A DNA stretch of 64,000 nucleotides. Source: RUG626 sp051866775 (GTDB lineage Bacteria; Bacillota; Clostridia; Oscillospirales; Oscillospiraceae). The stretch spans positions 1 to 64,000 of the forward strand of contig JBJDXR010000031.1 of assembly GCA_051866775.1 (NCBI GenBank), written 5' to 3'. The notes below the pieces were generated by a model. It searched no databases. It had not been told where the DNA came from and worked only from the letters and a program-made list of their open reading frames with translations. Of this stretch, positions 32,614-41,976 are shown piece by piece. Both the position numbers and the translations under genes were made by a program. Within the stretch, counting starts at the first letter, position 1, and every line of letters begins with the position of its first letter.

Positions 32614-33642
32614 TTACTGCTCCGGCACGACAAGGACCTTTATTGAGTCGGCGCTCATCTGTTTATGCAGAGCGTCCACAAGCCCCTCCACCGGATAGCG
32701 GTGGGTTATTATAGGGGCGAGGTCTATACGTCCGGAATTTATAAGCTCTACTGCCCTGCTGGTGGTGTCGGGGTTTATCATGGAGCCGACAATTTTAAGC
32801 TCCTTTTGGAATATATCTGTCAGGGGAAGCTCAAAGGTTGAGCCGTGCTGAGGAACTGAAAACAGCAGCAGCGTGGTGCCCCGTTTTGCCACCTCAAAAG
32901 CCTGCTTTACGGCGATGGGCAGTCCCACGCACTCTATCACCACATCTGTACCGGCGATGCCTATAAGCTTTTCAATCTGCTCGCCCAGGGGCGCGGCGGT
33001 GGGATCGACGGCGTAATCTGCGCCAAGCTCAAGACCCACCTGACGGCGCATGGCTATAGGCTCGCTGAGTATGACCGTGGAGGCGCCTGAGAGCCTTGCA
33101 AGCTGCACCATCATAAGGCCTATGGCTCCGCCTCCTATGACGCATACGGTGTCGCCCACGCGTATGGAGGCGTTGTCTATGCCGTGAAGACAGCAGGCCA
33201 GAGGCTCTGTCATCGCCCCAAACTCAAGGGGAACCTCCTTAGACAGCTTATAGCACTGCGCCTGAGGCACGATGCACATCTCGGCAAAGCCGCCGTCCCT
33301 TGATATGCCTATGGCGCGAAGGCCGGTGCACAGGTGCTTCTTGCCTATGCGGCAGTAGTGGCAGGTGCCGCAATAGATATTGGGATCGACAGCCACATGA
33401 TCCCCGGCCGCGAAACCTTTGACACCGGCGCCGGTGCTTACCACGGTCCCGGAAAGCTCGTGCCCCAGAACGACCGGCGGCTCAGGCTGGCTTGCGCCCT
33501 GACTGCCGTTGTATATGTGGATATCCGTTCCGCAGACGCCGCAGGCGGCGACCTTTATGAGAAGCTCGTCGTCCTTAAGCTCCCGCAGCGGCAGGTCGCG
33601 GACCTCAAACTGCTTGTTTCCAAGATAAACATTGGCTTTCAT
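32614..33642 (-). CDS. Zinc-dependent medium-chain dehydrogenase (threonine/sorbitol dehydrogenase-like)
   Basis: The product is 342 aa. The catalytic zinc site has C37 in CGVCGTD and H61-E62 in GHELSG. The structural zinc cysteines are C91, C94, C97 and C105. The Rossmann nucleotide-binding motif is VIGGGAIGLMMVQLA. It oxidises a polyol or amino alcohol with NAD(P)+; the exact substrate cannot be told. It is monocistronic. Confidence 0.9.
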   Translation of the reverse strand: MKANVYLGNKQFEVRDLPLRELKDDELLIKVAACGVCGTDIHIYNGSQGASQPEPPVVLGHELSGTVVSTGAGVKGFAAGDHVAVDPNIYCGTCHYCRIGKKHLCTGLRAIGISRDGGFAEMCIVPQAQCYKLSKEVPLEFGAMTEPLACCLHGIDNASIRVGDTVCVIGGGAIGLMMVQLARLSGASTVILSEPIAMRRQVGLELGADYAVDPTAAPLGEQIEKLIGIAGTDVVIECVGLPIAVKQAFEVAKRGTTLLLFSVPQHGSTFELPLTDIFQKELKIVGSMINPDTTSRAVELINSGRIDLAPIITHRYPVEGLVDALHKQMSADSIKVLVVPEQ

Positions 33643-33803
33643 ATGAGCATCTCCTCGTAAAAGTTGGGTTTATACAATTAATATTAACATAAGCCGCGGG
33701 CCATTTAAAGTGGGTTGAGACTGTAAAACGGGGCCGAATTTTAAAATTCGGCGGGGCATCTGCGGGAGCGGCATGATTTTAAACGCCCCGCTGCAGTTTT
33801 ATG

Positions 33804-33832
33804 TTGTGCGGTGTGGAGCTTGGTGATATAAT
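33804..33832 (+). promoter_or_regulatory. Sigma-A promoter for the AEC transporter
   Basis: TTGTGC (33804-33809), a 17-nt spacer and a perfect TATAAT (33827-33832), about 57 nt before the ATG. Confidence 0.65.
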
Positions 33833-33888
33833 CCAAGTCTGCGGAGACCTTTGCCGCACATATCAATAGGGTATTTGGAGAGATAGAT

Positions 33889-34809
33889 ATGGTTCTTTTA
33901 CAGCAGATGCTGATTTTCCTCATAATGATGATAGTCGGCGTTATCGCACGAAAACAGGGAATTATTACACCATCAAATCAGAAACAGATGTCGGCGCTGG
34001 TGGTGAATATAGCAAACCCGGCGCTTATGATAACCGGCGCTCTCGGTGACGGAGAGAAGCTGAGCGTTCGGGAGCTGCTGCTGCCCTTCGGGCTTGCGCT
34101 TATCATGTTCGCGGTTATGATCGCACTTGCGCAGCTGGTCCCGGGGCTTTTGAGGTTCCCTAAGGATGAGCGCTGTGCGGTGAATCTGATGCTGGTGTTT
34201 TCAAATATCGGCTTTATAGGCATGCCGCTGGTGTCCAGCCTCTACGGCAGTGAGGCGATGATATATGTTACCATGTTTACGCTGCCGTTTAATATATTGT
34301 TTTATACATATGGCATACATGTAATAAGCGCCGGCGGCGACGGAGGGAAGCTGGATCTTAAAAAAATGCTGAATGTCGGTGTTATTGCAGGGATAATTAC
34401 GATCATACTTTATCTGGCGGATATTACGCTGCCAAAGGTCCTGACAGAATCGGTGACCATGCTCAGTAAGCTCACCGGGCCTATGAGCATGATGATAATC
34501 GGTTCCTCCATGCTGGACATTAAATTTAAGGAGATGTTTACCGACATTCCGCTGCTGGCCTTCTCGCTTGTCAAGATGGTGCTGCTCCCGGTGGCGCTGC
34601 TTTTTGTGCTCAAGCAGTTCGTGCAGGATGAGATGCTACTTGGGGTGTGCCTTGTCATGCTTGCGGCTCCCGCCGGAAGCATGATAGTCATGCTTACAAA
34701 GCAGTATAACGAGAAGGCGTACAAAACTGCCGCTATGGGAGTTTCGCTGACCACGGTCATGTCCGTTCTCACCATGCCGCTGGTGTCGCTGATAACCGGG
34801 ATAGGATAA
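33889..34809 (+). CDS. AEC (auxin efflux carrier) family transporter
   Basis: The product is 306 aa with about 10 membrane helices. Typical family segments are NIANPALMITGAL near the first conserved helix and LVFSNIGFIGMPLV. Bacterial AEC proteins carry organic acids such as malate or malonate; the name does not imply auxin. Substrate is unknown. It is monocistronic. Confidence 0.9.
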   Translation: MVLLQQMLIFLIMMIVGVIARKQGIITPSNQKQMSALVVNIANPALMITGALGDGEKLSVRELLLPFGLALIMFAVMIALAQLVPGLLRFPKDERCAVNLMLVFSNIGFIGMPLVSSLYGSEAMIYVTMFTLPFNILFYTYGIHVISAGGDGGKLDLKKMLNVGVIAGIITIILYLADITLPKVLTESVTMLSKLTGPMSMMIIGSSMLDIKFKEMFTDIPLLAFSLVKMVLLPVALLFVLKQFVQDEMLLGVCLVMLAAPAGSMIVMLTKQYNEKAYKTAAMGVSLTTVMSVLTMPLVSLITGIG

Positions 34810-34841
34810 GCATTACGCACTTTATAGTTTTGGCGCTTTGT

Positions 34842-34993
34842 GGTATAATATCCGCAATACGGATATTATACCCGCGCATCAATGCACAGTGTGCATTGGT
34901 GCATTCAAATCGGCTTTCGCCTCGCCCCTGGCGGGGCAGCCGGCGAAAATGCCGTATTATACCATGAATTTTCAAAATTCATGGTATAATACG
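34842..34993 (+). repeat. Cluster of four consecutive palindromes
   Basis: Between the AEC and esterase genes, almost the whole gap is inverted repeats. P1: GGTATAATATCCG/CGGATATTATACC (34842-34872, perfect 13 bp). P2: GCATCAATGCAC/GTGCATTGGTGC (34876-34902, 12 bp with G-T pairs). P3: an imperfect hairpin, CGGC-TTCGCC-GCCCC with GGGGC-GGCGAA-GCCG (34911-34954). P4: a perfect 20-bp arm repeat around one C (34953-34993). P1 and P4 share GGTATAAT, so the whole block has terminal similarity. It may be a small non-autonomous mobile element or a structured regulatory RNA. Confidence 0.75.
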
Positions 34994-35023
34994 TTAGATA
35001 AAAATGTTTAAGGAGGCGGGGAT

Positions 35024-35821
35024 ATGTCCTATATAAGACTTACACATACGTCTGCGTCTGTTGGGACGGCGGATGTGTCTGTATTCTTTCCGGACGCCCA
35101 CCCGAACAATCTGTTTCCCTCGAGCATGAGGGGTGAGTATTTTGCCCACGACAAGTCCCGCCGCTATAAAACGCTGTGGCTCCTTCATGGGGCGGGCGGC
35201 GATTTCTCGAATTGGCCCCTTAACAGCATGATAATGCGCTATTGCCTTGCGCGCGGGCTTGTGGTGGTTATGCCGACGATCGATAACCGCTTTGGCCTCA
35301 CAAGGGAAGGGGATTATATGGCATACCTGACCGGAGAGCTGCCGAAATACCTTCGCTTTTTAATGCCGTTATCAGATAAGCGGGAGGATAACTTTGTGGC
35401 GGGGCTTTCCTACGGGGGATACTTTGCATACCTTGCCGCCATGACGTATCCCGAAAAATACTCCTGTGCCGGCAGCTTTTCAAGCCCCATAGATGTAGCG
35501 ATGGATGTGGGAAGGCACGGCGACAGGCCTTTCGGCTTTCCCACGCCCGGGGAGGTTCCGGGGAGCCGCTGGGATATATTCTCCCTTGCCGAAAAGCTGA
35601 AAGCGGCCGGCGCGGACATACCGAGGCTGTATCAGAGCTGCGGGACGGAGGACTTCACCTGGGATATGAACGTTTCCGCCCGGGATAAGCTCAGGGCGCT
35701 GGGACTGGACCACACCTGGGAGGAGGGTCCGGGAAGCCATAACTTTGAATTCTGGGATGCGTACCTTAAAAGATTTGTAGATTGGCTAGGACTTGAGACT
35801 CTTAGCGAGGAGGGTGCGTAA
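35024..35821 (+). CDS. Esterase, FrmB/EstA-like alpha/beta hydrolase (first of tandem pair)
   Basis: The product is 265 aa of the 'putative esterase' family (CE1/esterase-D fold). The nucleophile is in GLSYGGYFA; the Asp and His are probably in CGTEDFTW and GSHNFEFW. The oxyanion region is LWLLHGAGGDFSNW. It is cytosolic (no signal peptide). It shares layout with the next gene, so the two arose by tandem duplication. The ribosome site is AGGAGG before ATG 35024. Confidence 0.85.
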   Translation: MSYIRLTHTSASVGTADVSVFFPDAHPNNLFPSSMRGEYFAHDKSRRYKTLWLLHGAGGDFSNWPLNSMIMRYCLARGLVVVMPTIDNRFGLTREGDYMAYLTGELPKYLRFLMPLSDKREDNFVAGLSYGGYFAYLAAMTYPEKYSCAGSFSSPIDVAMDVGRHGDRPFGFPTPGEVPGSRWDIFSLAEKLKAAGADIPRLYQSCGTEDFTWDMNVSARDKLRALGLDHTWEEGPGSHNFEFWDAYLKRFVDWLGLETLSEEGA

Positions 35822-36600
35822 TGGCGAGACTTCAGATAACCACCGGCGTGCCTGATATAACTCTGGACGCCGTTGTTCCGGAGTACACAAGAGCGCTGGA
35901 AGAGCGCGGCATAAGCGAGGAACAGTTTTTAGCCGATAGGGAGCTTCCTGTGCTGTGGCTCCTTCACGGAGCATCGGGACACAGCTCCGATTGGCTGCGC
36001 TATACCCAAGCGGAGCTTTTTGCTGAGGAGAAAGGGATAGTAGTTGTCTGCCCTTCTGCGAGGTCGGGCTTTTATCTGAACCAGTATCAGGGCATCCAAT
36101 GGGGCGAGATAATTACCCGCAAGCTTTGGGCGCTGGTACACGGTATGCTGCCCACCTCCGATGACCCTGAGAAAAACTATATTGCGGGAAATTCCATGGG
36201 CGGTTACGGTGCCATGCTTTTGGGGCTTACCCATCCGGAGTGCTTCAGCCGAATAGGCTGTTTTTCCGGCGGAGTTGAGATGCCGCAAAAATATGCCGCA
36301 GGCGGCGAACCTATGGAGGAGATATGGGGCCTTGCGGATTCCTTCGGCCCTAAGGACAAGGTGCTGGGCGGAGCTAATGACCTTTACGCTCTGGCAAAGC
36401 GCCGTGCAGCAGGCGGGGAGCTGCCGGAGATCTATATGTGCTGCGGGACCCGCGATGAGCACGAGAGGGATATAAGCCCGCGCTTCAGGGACTATTTAAG
36501 GGGTATGGGCTATCAGGTCACGTGGAGCGACGGGGATTTCGGCCACGAATGGAGATATTGGAATATTGAGCTTGAAAAGTTTTTGCACTGGCTGCCTTGA
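35821..36600 (+). CDS. Esterase, FrmB/EstA-like alpha/beta hydrolase (second of tandem pair)
   Basis: The product is 259 aa. LWLLHGASGHSSDW, the nucleophile motif GNSMGGYGA, CGTRDEHERD and GHEWRYWN give the hydrolase triad. Its ATG overlaps the stop of the previous gene by 1 nt (TAATG), so the two are coupled. The copies are diverged and may have different substrates. Confidence 0.86.
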   Translation: MARLQITTGVPDITLDAVVPEYTRALEERGISEEQFLADRELPVLWLLHGASGHSSDWLRYTQAELFAEEKGIVVVCPSARSGFYLNQYQGIQWGEIITRKLWALVHGMLPTSDDPEKNYIAGNSMGGYGAMLLGLTHPECFSRIGCFSGGVEMPQKYAAGGEPMEEIWGLADSFGPKDKVLGGANDLYALAKRRAAGGELPEIYMCCGTRDEHERDISPRFRDYLRGMGYQVTWSDGDFGHEWRYWNIELEKFLHWLP

Positions 36601-36625
36601 AATCTTTTGTTCGGAGGTATCCTAA

Positions 36626-38590
36626 TTGGAATTTAAGCTTCATGCACCGTACCAGCCTATGGGCGACCAGCCGGAGGCCATAGACATGCTTGTTAAAGGC
36701 CTAGGTATGGGGATCGACGAGCAGGTACTTTTGGGAGTCACAGGCTCGGGCAAGACCTTTACCATGGCGAACGTCATCGCCAAAGTAAACCGTCCCACCC
36801 TTGTGCTGGCCCACAACAAGACGCTGGCGGCGCAGCTGTGCTCGGAGTTTAAGGAGTTTTTTCCGGAAAACGCCGTGGAATACTTTGTCAGCTACTATGA
36901 CTACTATCAGCCGGAGGCGTATATCGCCCACACGGACACATACATTGAAAAGGACTCGGCCGTGAACGATGAGATCGAGCGTATGCGCCACAGCGCCACC
37001 TCCGCCCTGTCGGAGAGGCGTGACGTCATAGTGGTCTCCTCCGTATCCTGCATATACGGCTTAGGCGACCCGATAGATTATAAGGAGATGGTGGTGTCCC
37101 TCCGCTCGGGGCAGAGCTATGACCGGGACAGGCTCCTTAAAAAGCTTGTGGACATACGCTATGAGCGTAATGACATAGCTTTTGAGCGCAATATGTTCAG
37201 GGTGCGCGGCGACACGGTGGAGGTTTTCCCCGTATATTCCCACGACACAGCTATAAGGATCGAGTTTTTCGGGGACGAGATCGACAGAATAAGCGAGATA
37301 AACCCATTGACCGGTGTGCCCAACAGGATACTTAACCATGTGGCCATATATCCGGCGTCGCACTATGTGGTATCCCATGAGAAAATGGCCCGGGCAATTC
37401 AGGATATACTGAAGGAGATGGACGAGCGGGTCGAGTGGTTTAAGGCGCACGATAAGCTTATAGAGGCCCAGCGCATATATCAGCGCACCATGTACGATGT
37501 GGAGATGATGCAGGAGCTGGGCTACTGCACGGGGATAGAGAACTACTCACGGGTGATATCAGGACGGGAGCCCGGCTCTGCGCCGATGACGCTCCTTGAC
37601 TATTTCCCGAAGGACTTCCTTCTGTTTGTGGACGAAAGCCACGTGACGCTCCCGCAGGTGCGGGCGATGTACAGGGGCGACAGGGCGAGAAAGGACGCGC
37701 TGGTGGAGTACGGCTTCCGTCTGCCCTCGGCCTATGACAACAGGCCCCTTAAGTTTGAGGAGTTTGACGAGCGGATAAATCAGGCGATATACGTCTCCGC
37801 CACGCCCGGGGAGTATGAGCGCTCCCGTGCCGGGCAGGTGGCCGAACAGATAATCAGGCCCACGGGCCTGCTCGACCCGAAAATTGAGATACGTCCGGTG
37901 GAGGGGCAGATAGACGACCTTATAGGCGAGATAAACGCAAGAGCCGAGCGCAAGGAGCGGACGCTCGTCACCACACTCACAAAGCGCATGGCGGAGGACC
38001 TTACCTCATATCTTGTAAAGGCCGGTATCCGAGTCCGGTATATGCACCACGATATCGATACGATCGAGCGCATGGAAATAATCCGGGACCTTCGCCTTGG
38101 GGAGTTTGACGCCCTTGTGGGAATAAACCTCTTAAGGGAGGGGCTTGACCTTCCGGAGGTGTCCTTAGTCGCCATACTGGACGCTGACAAGGAGGGCTTT
38201 CTGCGGTCGGAGACAAGCCTTATCCAGACAATAGGCCGCGCCGCCAGAAATGCCGACGGTATGGTCATAATGTATGCAGATTCGGTAACACCCTCAATGC
38301 GCGCCGCCATCGACGAGACGGAGCGCCGCCGTACAAAGCAGGCGGCTTATAACGAGAAGCACGGTATCGTTCCAAAGACGATAGTTAAGGATGTAAGAAG
38401 CGTCCTTGAGATATCGAGCGAGGTGTCCTCCGGCACGGTGGAGGATGGCAGGTATCTGACCCGCCGTGAGCGGGAGGAGGCGATCGAGAAGCTTGAGCGG
38501 GAGATGCGCAAGGCCTCCAAGATGCTGGAATTTGAGTACGCGGCGATGCTCCGCGACCGCATAATAAAGCTCCGGGGCGAAAAGCAGTAA
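36626..38590 (+). CDS. uvrB: Excinuclease ABC subunit B
   Basis: The product is 654 aa. It is the damage-verifying helicase-like subunit of nucleotide excision repair. Walker A is GVTGSGKTFTM; the beta-hairpin region, DESHVTLPQ (DEAD-like motif II), helicase motifs VI (QTIGRAARN), and a C-terminal UVR domain that binds UvrC are all present. The start is TTG 36626 (then EFKLHAPYQPMGDQ), 7 nt after CGGAGGT. uvrA and uvrC are not adjacent. Confidence 0.97.
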   Translation: MEFKLHAPYQPMGDQPEAIDMLVKGLGMGIDEQVLLGVTGSGKTFTMANVIAKVNRPTLVLAHNKTLAAQLCSEFKEFFPENAVEYFVSYYDYYQPEAYIAHTDTYIEKDSAVNDEIERMRHSATSALSERRDVIVVSSVSCIYGLGDPIDYKEMVVSLRSGQSYDRDRLLKKLVDIRYERNDIAFERNMFRVRGDTVEVFPVYSHDTAIRIEFFGDEIDRISEINPLTGVPNRILNHVAIYPASHYVVSHEKMARAIQDILKEMDERVEWFKAHDKLIEAQRIYQRTMYDVEMMQELGYCTGIENYSRVISGREPGSAPMTLLDYFPKDFLLFVDESHVTLPQVRAMYRGDRARKDALVEYGFRLPSAYDNRPLKFEEFDERINQAIYVSATPGEYERSRAGQVAEQIIRPTGLLDPKIEIRPVEGQIDDLIGEINARAERKERTLVTTLTKRMAEDLTSYLVKAGIRVRYMHHDIDTIERMEIIRDLRLGEFDALVGINLLREGLDLPEVSLVAILDADKEGFLRSETSLIQTIGRAARNADGMVIMYADSVTPSMRAAIDETERRRTKQAAYNEKHGIVPKTIVKDVRSVLEISSEVSSGTVEDGRYLTRREREEAIEKLEREMRKASKMLEFEYAAMLRDRIIKLRGEKQ

Positions 38591-38662
38591 CGGCGCCTTA
38601 AGGGCGCTTTGTGCAACAAAGTTCCTCCTGTGGCATATAATAAAACCAAGGAGGGGCGCGAA

Positions 38663-39022
38663 ATGGAGCTTGTGGCTGAAATAATAATTGCCGCTGCGGT
38701 CTGCGCTGCGGTGGCGGCGGTGATATGGTCGGTGAGAGGGATGCTTCTTACGCCGGTCATACGGCGCGAGGACGTGGATGTCTTCGCGGTGATAAGAGCC
38801 AGAGGCGAGGCCGCAGGGCTTGAGCAGACTGTAAGGGGGCTTTTGTGGCTGGGAGACTCCGGCAAGGCCGAAATGGGACTTATAATAGTCGACGACGGCA
38901 TGACACAGGAGGCGCATAGAAGGGCGGAGATGCTGGCGGAGCAGAGCGGCGGCGCCGTATGTCCGCCGGAGCGGCTGATACATAAGACAGAGGAGCTTAG
39001 ATGGAGGAATACGGACTCATAA
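38663..39022 (+). CDS. Small single-span membrane protein upstream of recD2
   Basis: The product is 119 aa. One membrane helix (about 5-22, AEIIIAAAVCAAVAAVIW) is followed by a soluble alpha/beta part with LGLIIVDDGMTQEAHRRAEML. I do not recognise it; the VDDG segment faintly recalls glycosyltransferases, but it is too short for one. ATG 38663 follows AAGGAGG. Its 3' end overlaps recD2 by 22 nt. Confidence 0.7.
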   Translation: MELVAEIIIAAAVCAAVAAVIWSVRGMLLTPVIRREDVDVFAVIRARGEAAGLEQTVRGLLWLGDSGKAEMGLIIVDDGMTQEAHRRAEMLAEQSGGAVCPPERLIHKTEELRWRNTDS

Positions 39023-41265
39023 CAATAGAGGGCACGGTGCAGAACGTTATATTCCAGAACCCGGAGAACGGCTACACCGTGCTCAGACTGCGTGTCGGGA
39101 GCGAGAGCGTCACTGCGGTGGGCTGCCTGCCGGGCGCCTGCGCCGGAGAGGGGCTGCGGCTTGTGGGAAGCTGGACATCCCATCAGTCCTATGGCCAGCA
39201 GTTTAAGGCTGAGCAGGCGGAAAGGTATCTTCCTGAAGGAGCTGCCGCGATTTATGACTATCTTGCCTCGGGAGCTGTTAAAGGCATTGGCGCAAAGACC
39301 GCGCGGCTTATCGTTTCGGAGTTCAAGGGAAAGACCCTTGAGGTAATGGAAAATTCACCTGAGGAGCTGGCGAAAATACGGGGAATAACCCCGCGAAGGG
39401 CGCAGGAGATAGGCGAACGCTTCCGTCAGCAGACGGGCCTTAGAAGGCTGATGGAGTTTCTGGTGGACGGCGGCGTAAGGCCCTTGGCTGCGGCGCGCCT
39501 TTACAGGGTCTTCGGAGATGACGCGCAGGAGGAGATCACCCGCAACCCCTATTTGCTTGCGGATGAGATGTTCGGACTCAGCTTTTTTGAGGCCGACGCC
39601 TTTGCAAGGAACTTGGGCTTTGATGAAAATTCTCCTGAGAGGATCGGCGCCGCGGTGCTCTTTGAGATGCGCCACAATCTGGGAAACGGCCACGTGTTCC
39701 TGCCGAAGGATAAGCTCAACGCCGCGACGGCACAGCTTCTCGGCATGGACAGCTCCGTGGTTACAGAGGTCATTGAGGGGCTTATTGATGGCGGGAGCAT
39801 AAAATGTGAGACCCTTGCAGGGCTTTGTGCCTGCTACCTTGACGATATGTACTACGCCGAGACTGCGGTGGCTGAGCGTATACTGCTTATGGCTTCCCGC
39901 AAAGCGGAGAGAGTGCCGGGCTTAAAGAGACTCATCGAGCGCACCGAATACGCCTACGGGATAGAGTACGCTGAGAAGCAGCGGCTGGCTGTTGAGACGG
40001 CGGCGGAAAGCTATATAATGGTCCTGACCGGCGGCCCGGGAACAGGAAAGACGACGACCGTGCGGGGAATACTGGAGCTTTTTGATGAGCTGGGGCTTGA
40101 GACGGTCCTCACCGCGCCCACAGGCCGGGCGGCCAAACGGCTCTCTGAGCTTACCGGAAGGGAGGCCCAGACGGTCCATCGGCTTTTGGGTGCGGGTATG
40201 CCGCAGGAGGGCATGAGCGGACGGGAGTTTGAAAAATGTGCCTCCGACCCCTTAAAATGCGGTGCGGTCATATTGGATGAGACCTCCATGATGGATATAT
40301 CTCTTATGGAGGCGCTCCTGGATGCCATGCCGCTGACTGCCCGGCTGGTCCTGGTGGGAGATGCCGACCAGCTGCCGTCTGTCGGGCCGGGCAACGTCTT
40401 TGCCGATATAATAAGAAGCGGCGTGGTCCCGGTGGTGTCGCTTACTGAGATCTTCCGTCAGGCGCAGGAGAGCGGCATAGTCCGCAGCGCCCACATGATA
40501 AATTCCGGACGGATGCCGCCGATAAAGAATACCGGCGGGGACTTTTTCTTCCTGCAGAGAAACGACCCCGCAAAGATAACTCAGACCGTTACGGGGCTCA
40601 TCTCACAGAGGCTTCCCCAGAAAATGGGAATACCGCCCAGAGAGATACAGGTGCTCTCGCCCTCGCGCAAAAACGGCGCCGGCACCCGGGAGCTTAACGC
40701 GGCTATACAGGCGGCGGTCAATCCCCCGTCCGATGATAAAAAGGAGAAAACCGTCGGCGGCGTGACCTTCCGCGTGGGTGATCGGGTGATGCAAACAAGA
40801 AACAACTATGATATACTGTGGTACAGATACGCCGATGGGTTTCTTCCGGATATTGCGGAGGAGGGCGACGAGCCGCAGCCGAAGGCAGCCCAGCCCGGGG
40901 CCGGTATATTTAACGGCGACGTGGGCTATATTGAGAGCATCGACGAGCCTCGGGAATATGTTTTTATACGCTTTGAGGACAGGCTGACGCCATACCCGTT
41001 TGATATGCTGGGGGATCTGGAGCTTGCCTACGCGGTGACGGTACACAAATCCCAGGGCAGCGAGTACAGGGCGGTCATCCTCGCCCTGCCGAAGGTCGCC
41101 CCGGGGCTTGTAACCAGGGGACTGCTGTACACCGCGGTGACCCGCGCCCGGGAGCTGCTCATAATAACCGGCGAACCGGAGACCATGGCGGCCATGGTGG
41201 AAAACGACCGCCGCGCCAGGCGCTATTCCGGCCTTAGGGCAAGGCTTGCCGGGGAGATTGTATGA
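39001..41265 (+). CDS. recD2: RecD2-type ATP-dependent DNA helicase
   Basis: The product is 754 aa, a superfamily 1B 5'-3' helicase that works without RecBC. The N-terminal OB-like and helix-hairpin-helix regions (about 1-200, e.g. KGIGAKTARLIVSEF) mark RecD2. Walker A is GGPGTGKTTT (344-353), DEXX box is ILDETSMMD, motif III is VGDADQLPSVGPG, and the C-terminal motifs VTVHKSQGSEY and YTAVTRARELLII are all present. The gene continues into comF by a 4-nt ATGA overlap. Confidence 0.96.
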   Translation: MEEYGLITIEGTVQNVIFQNPENGYTVLRLRVGSESVTAVGCLPGACAGEGLRLVGSWTSHQSYGQQFKAEQAERYLPEGAAAIYDYLASGAVKGIGAKTARLIVSEFKGKTLEVMENSPEELAKIRGITPRRAQEIGERFRQQTGLRRLMEFLVDGGVRPLAAARLYRVFGDDAQEEITRNPYLLADEMFGLSFFEADAFARNLGFDENSPERIGAAVLFEMRHNLGNGHVFLPKDKLNAATAQLLGMDSSVVTEVIEGLIDGGSIKCETLAGLCACYLDDMYYAETAVAERILLMASRKAERVPGLKRLIERTEYAYGIEYAEKQRLAVETAAESYIMVLTGGPGTGKTTTVRGILELFDELGLETVLTAPTGRAAKRLSELTGREAQTVHRLLGAGMPQEGMSGREFEKCASDPLKCGAVILDETSMMDISLMEALLDAMPLTARLVLVGDADQLPSVGPGNVFADIIRSGVVPVVSLTEIFRQAQESGIVRSAHMINSGRMPPIKNTGGDFFFLQRNDPAKITQTVTGLISQRLPQKMGIPPREIQVLSPSRKNGAGTRELNAAIQAAVNPPSDDKKEKTVGGVTFRVGDRVMQTRNNYDILWYRYADGFLPDIAEEGDEPQPKAAQPGAGIFNGDVGYIESIDEPREYVFIRFEDRLTPYPFDMLGDLELAYAVTVHKSQGSEYRAVILALPKVAPGLVTRGLLYTAVTRARELLIITGEPETMAAMVENDRRARRYSGLRARLAGEIV

Positions 41266-41912
41266 AGGGGCTTTTTAAGAAGCTCTCCGCGCTGCTTTTT
41301 CCGCCCAGATGTATGTTCTGCGGCAGGATAATAGACGACGGCTTCTTCTGCGCAAGCTGCCGCAGTGACCTTCCGGAGTGCGGCGAGGTTAAGGGGGGCG
41401 GGGAGTTCTTCTCCGGCTGCGCGGCGTCCTTTTATTACACCGGAAATGTGCGCCGGGCGGTGCTAGCCATGAAATTTTACGGGAAGCGCGGCTATGCCGC
41501 GGGCTTCGGGGAATTTCTGGCGCAGACGGTAACGGAACATTTGGACGGGAAATACGATGTTATAACGTGGGTGCCGATAAGCGGAAAAAGGCTTAGAAAG
41601 CGCGGGTACGATCAGGCCCGGCTGATAGCGGAGGAGACGGCGAAGATTCTCGCCGTTCCCGTATGCAGGACCCTTTTAAAGCGGCGGGATACGCCTGCCC
41701 AGTCCTCACTGAAGGGCCGTGAGCGGCGGGCGGCTAATGTGAGCGGCGCCTATGAAGCGGCAAACGCCGGGAGCTTTCGCGGCAAGAGAATATTGCTTAT
41801 TGACGATGTCTGCACCACCGGCGCCACGCTTTCAGAGTGCTCACGTGTGCTGCTCATGGCAGGTGCGGAGGACGTGGTATGCGCTGCGGCGGCAGCGGCA
41901 AAAAAGCGTTAA
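41262..41912 (+). CDS. comF: ComF-family amidophosphoribosyltransferase-like protein
   Basis: The product is 216 aa. N-terminal zinc-finger cysteines (CMFCG, CASC) precede a phosphoribosyltransferase fold with the PRPP loop ILLIDDVCTTGATL. ComF homologues work with DNA uptake/recombination helicases. Here it overlaps recD2 by 4 nt, suggesting a shared role in DNA processing. There is no comFA nearby. Confidence 0.92.
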   Translation: MKGLFKKLSALLFPPRCMFCGRIIDDGFFCASCRSDLPECGEVKGGGEFFSGCAASFYYTGNVRRAVLAMKFYGKRGYAAGFGEFLAQTVTEHLDGKYDVITWVPISGKRLRKRGYDQARLIAEETAKILAVPVCRTLLKRRDTPAQSSLKGRERRAANVSGAYEAANAGSFRGKRILLIDDVCTTGATLSECSRVLLMAGAEDVVCAAAAAAKKR

Positions 41913-41976
41913 AATCTGTAAAAATGACGATAATATATCTGACATCTCCGACGCTTGAGAAAATGGAGGAGTTTAA

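Noticed and set aside
33889..34809. Plant-hormone (auxin) system from the AEC transporter plus the GH3 enzyme
   Set aside because: The genes are 20 kb apart, and both family names come from plants while bacterial members act on other acids.
34842..34993. CRISPR array or attC-type cassette
   Set aside because: The repeats are four different palindromes, not one direct repeat with spacers, and there are no cas or integrase genes nearby.
38663..39022. Glycosyltransferase for the small gene before recD2
   Set aside because: The VDDG segment is suggestive, but at 119 aa with one membrane helix the protein is too short for a transferase domain.
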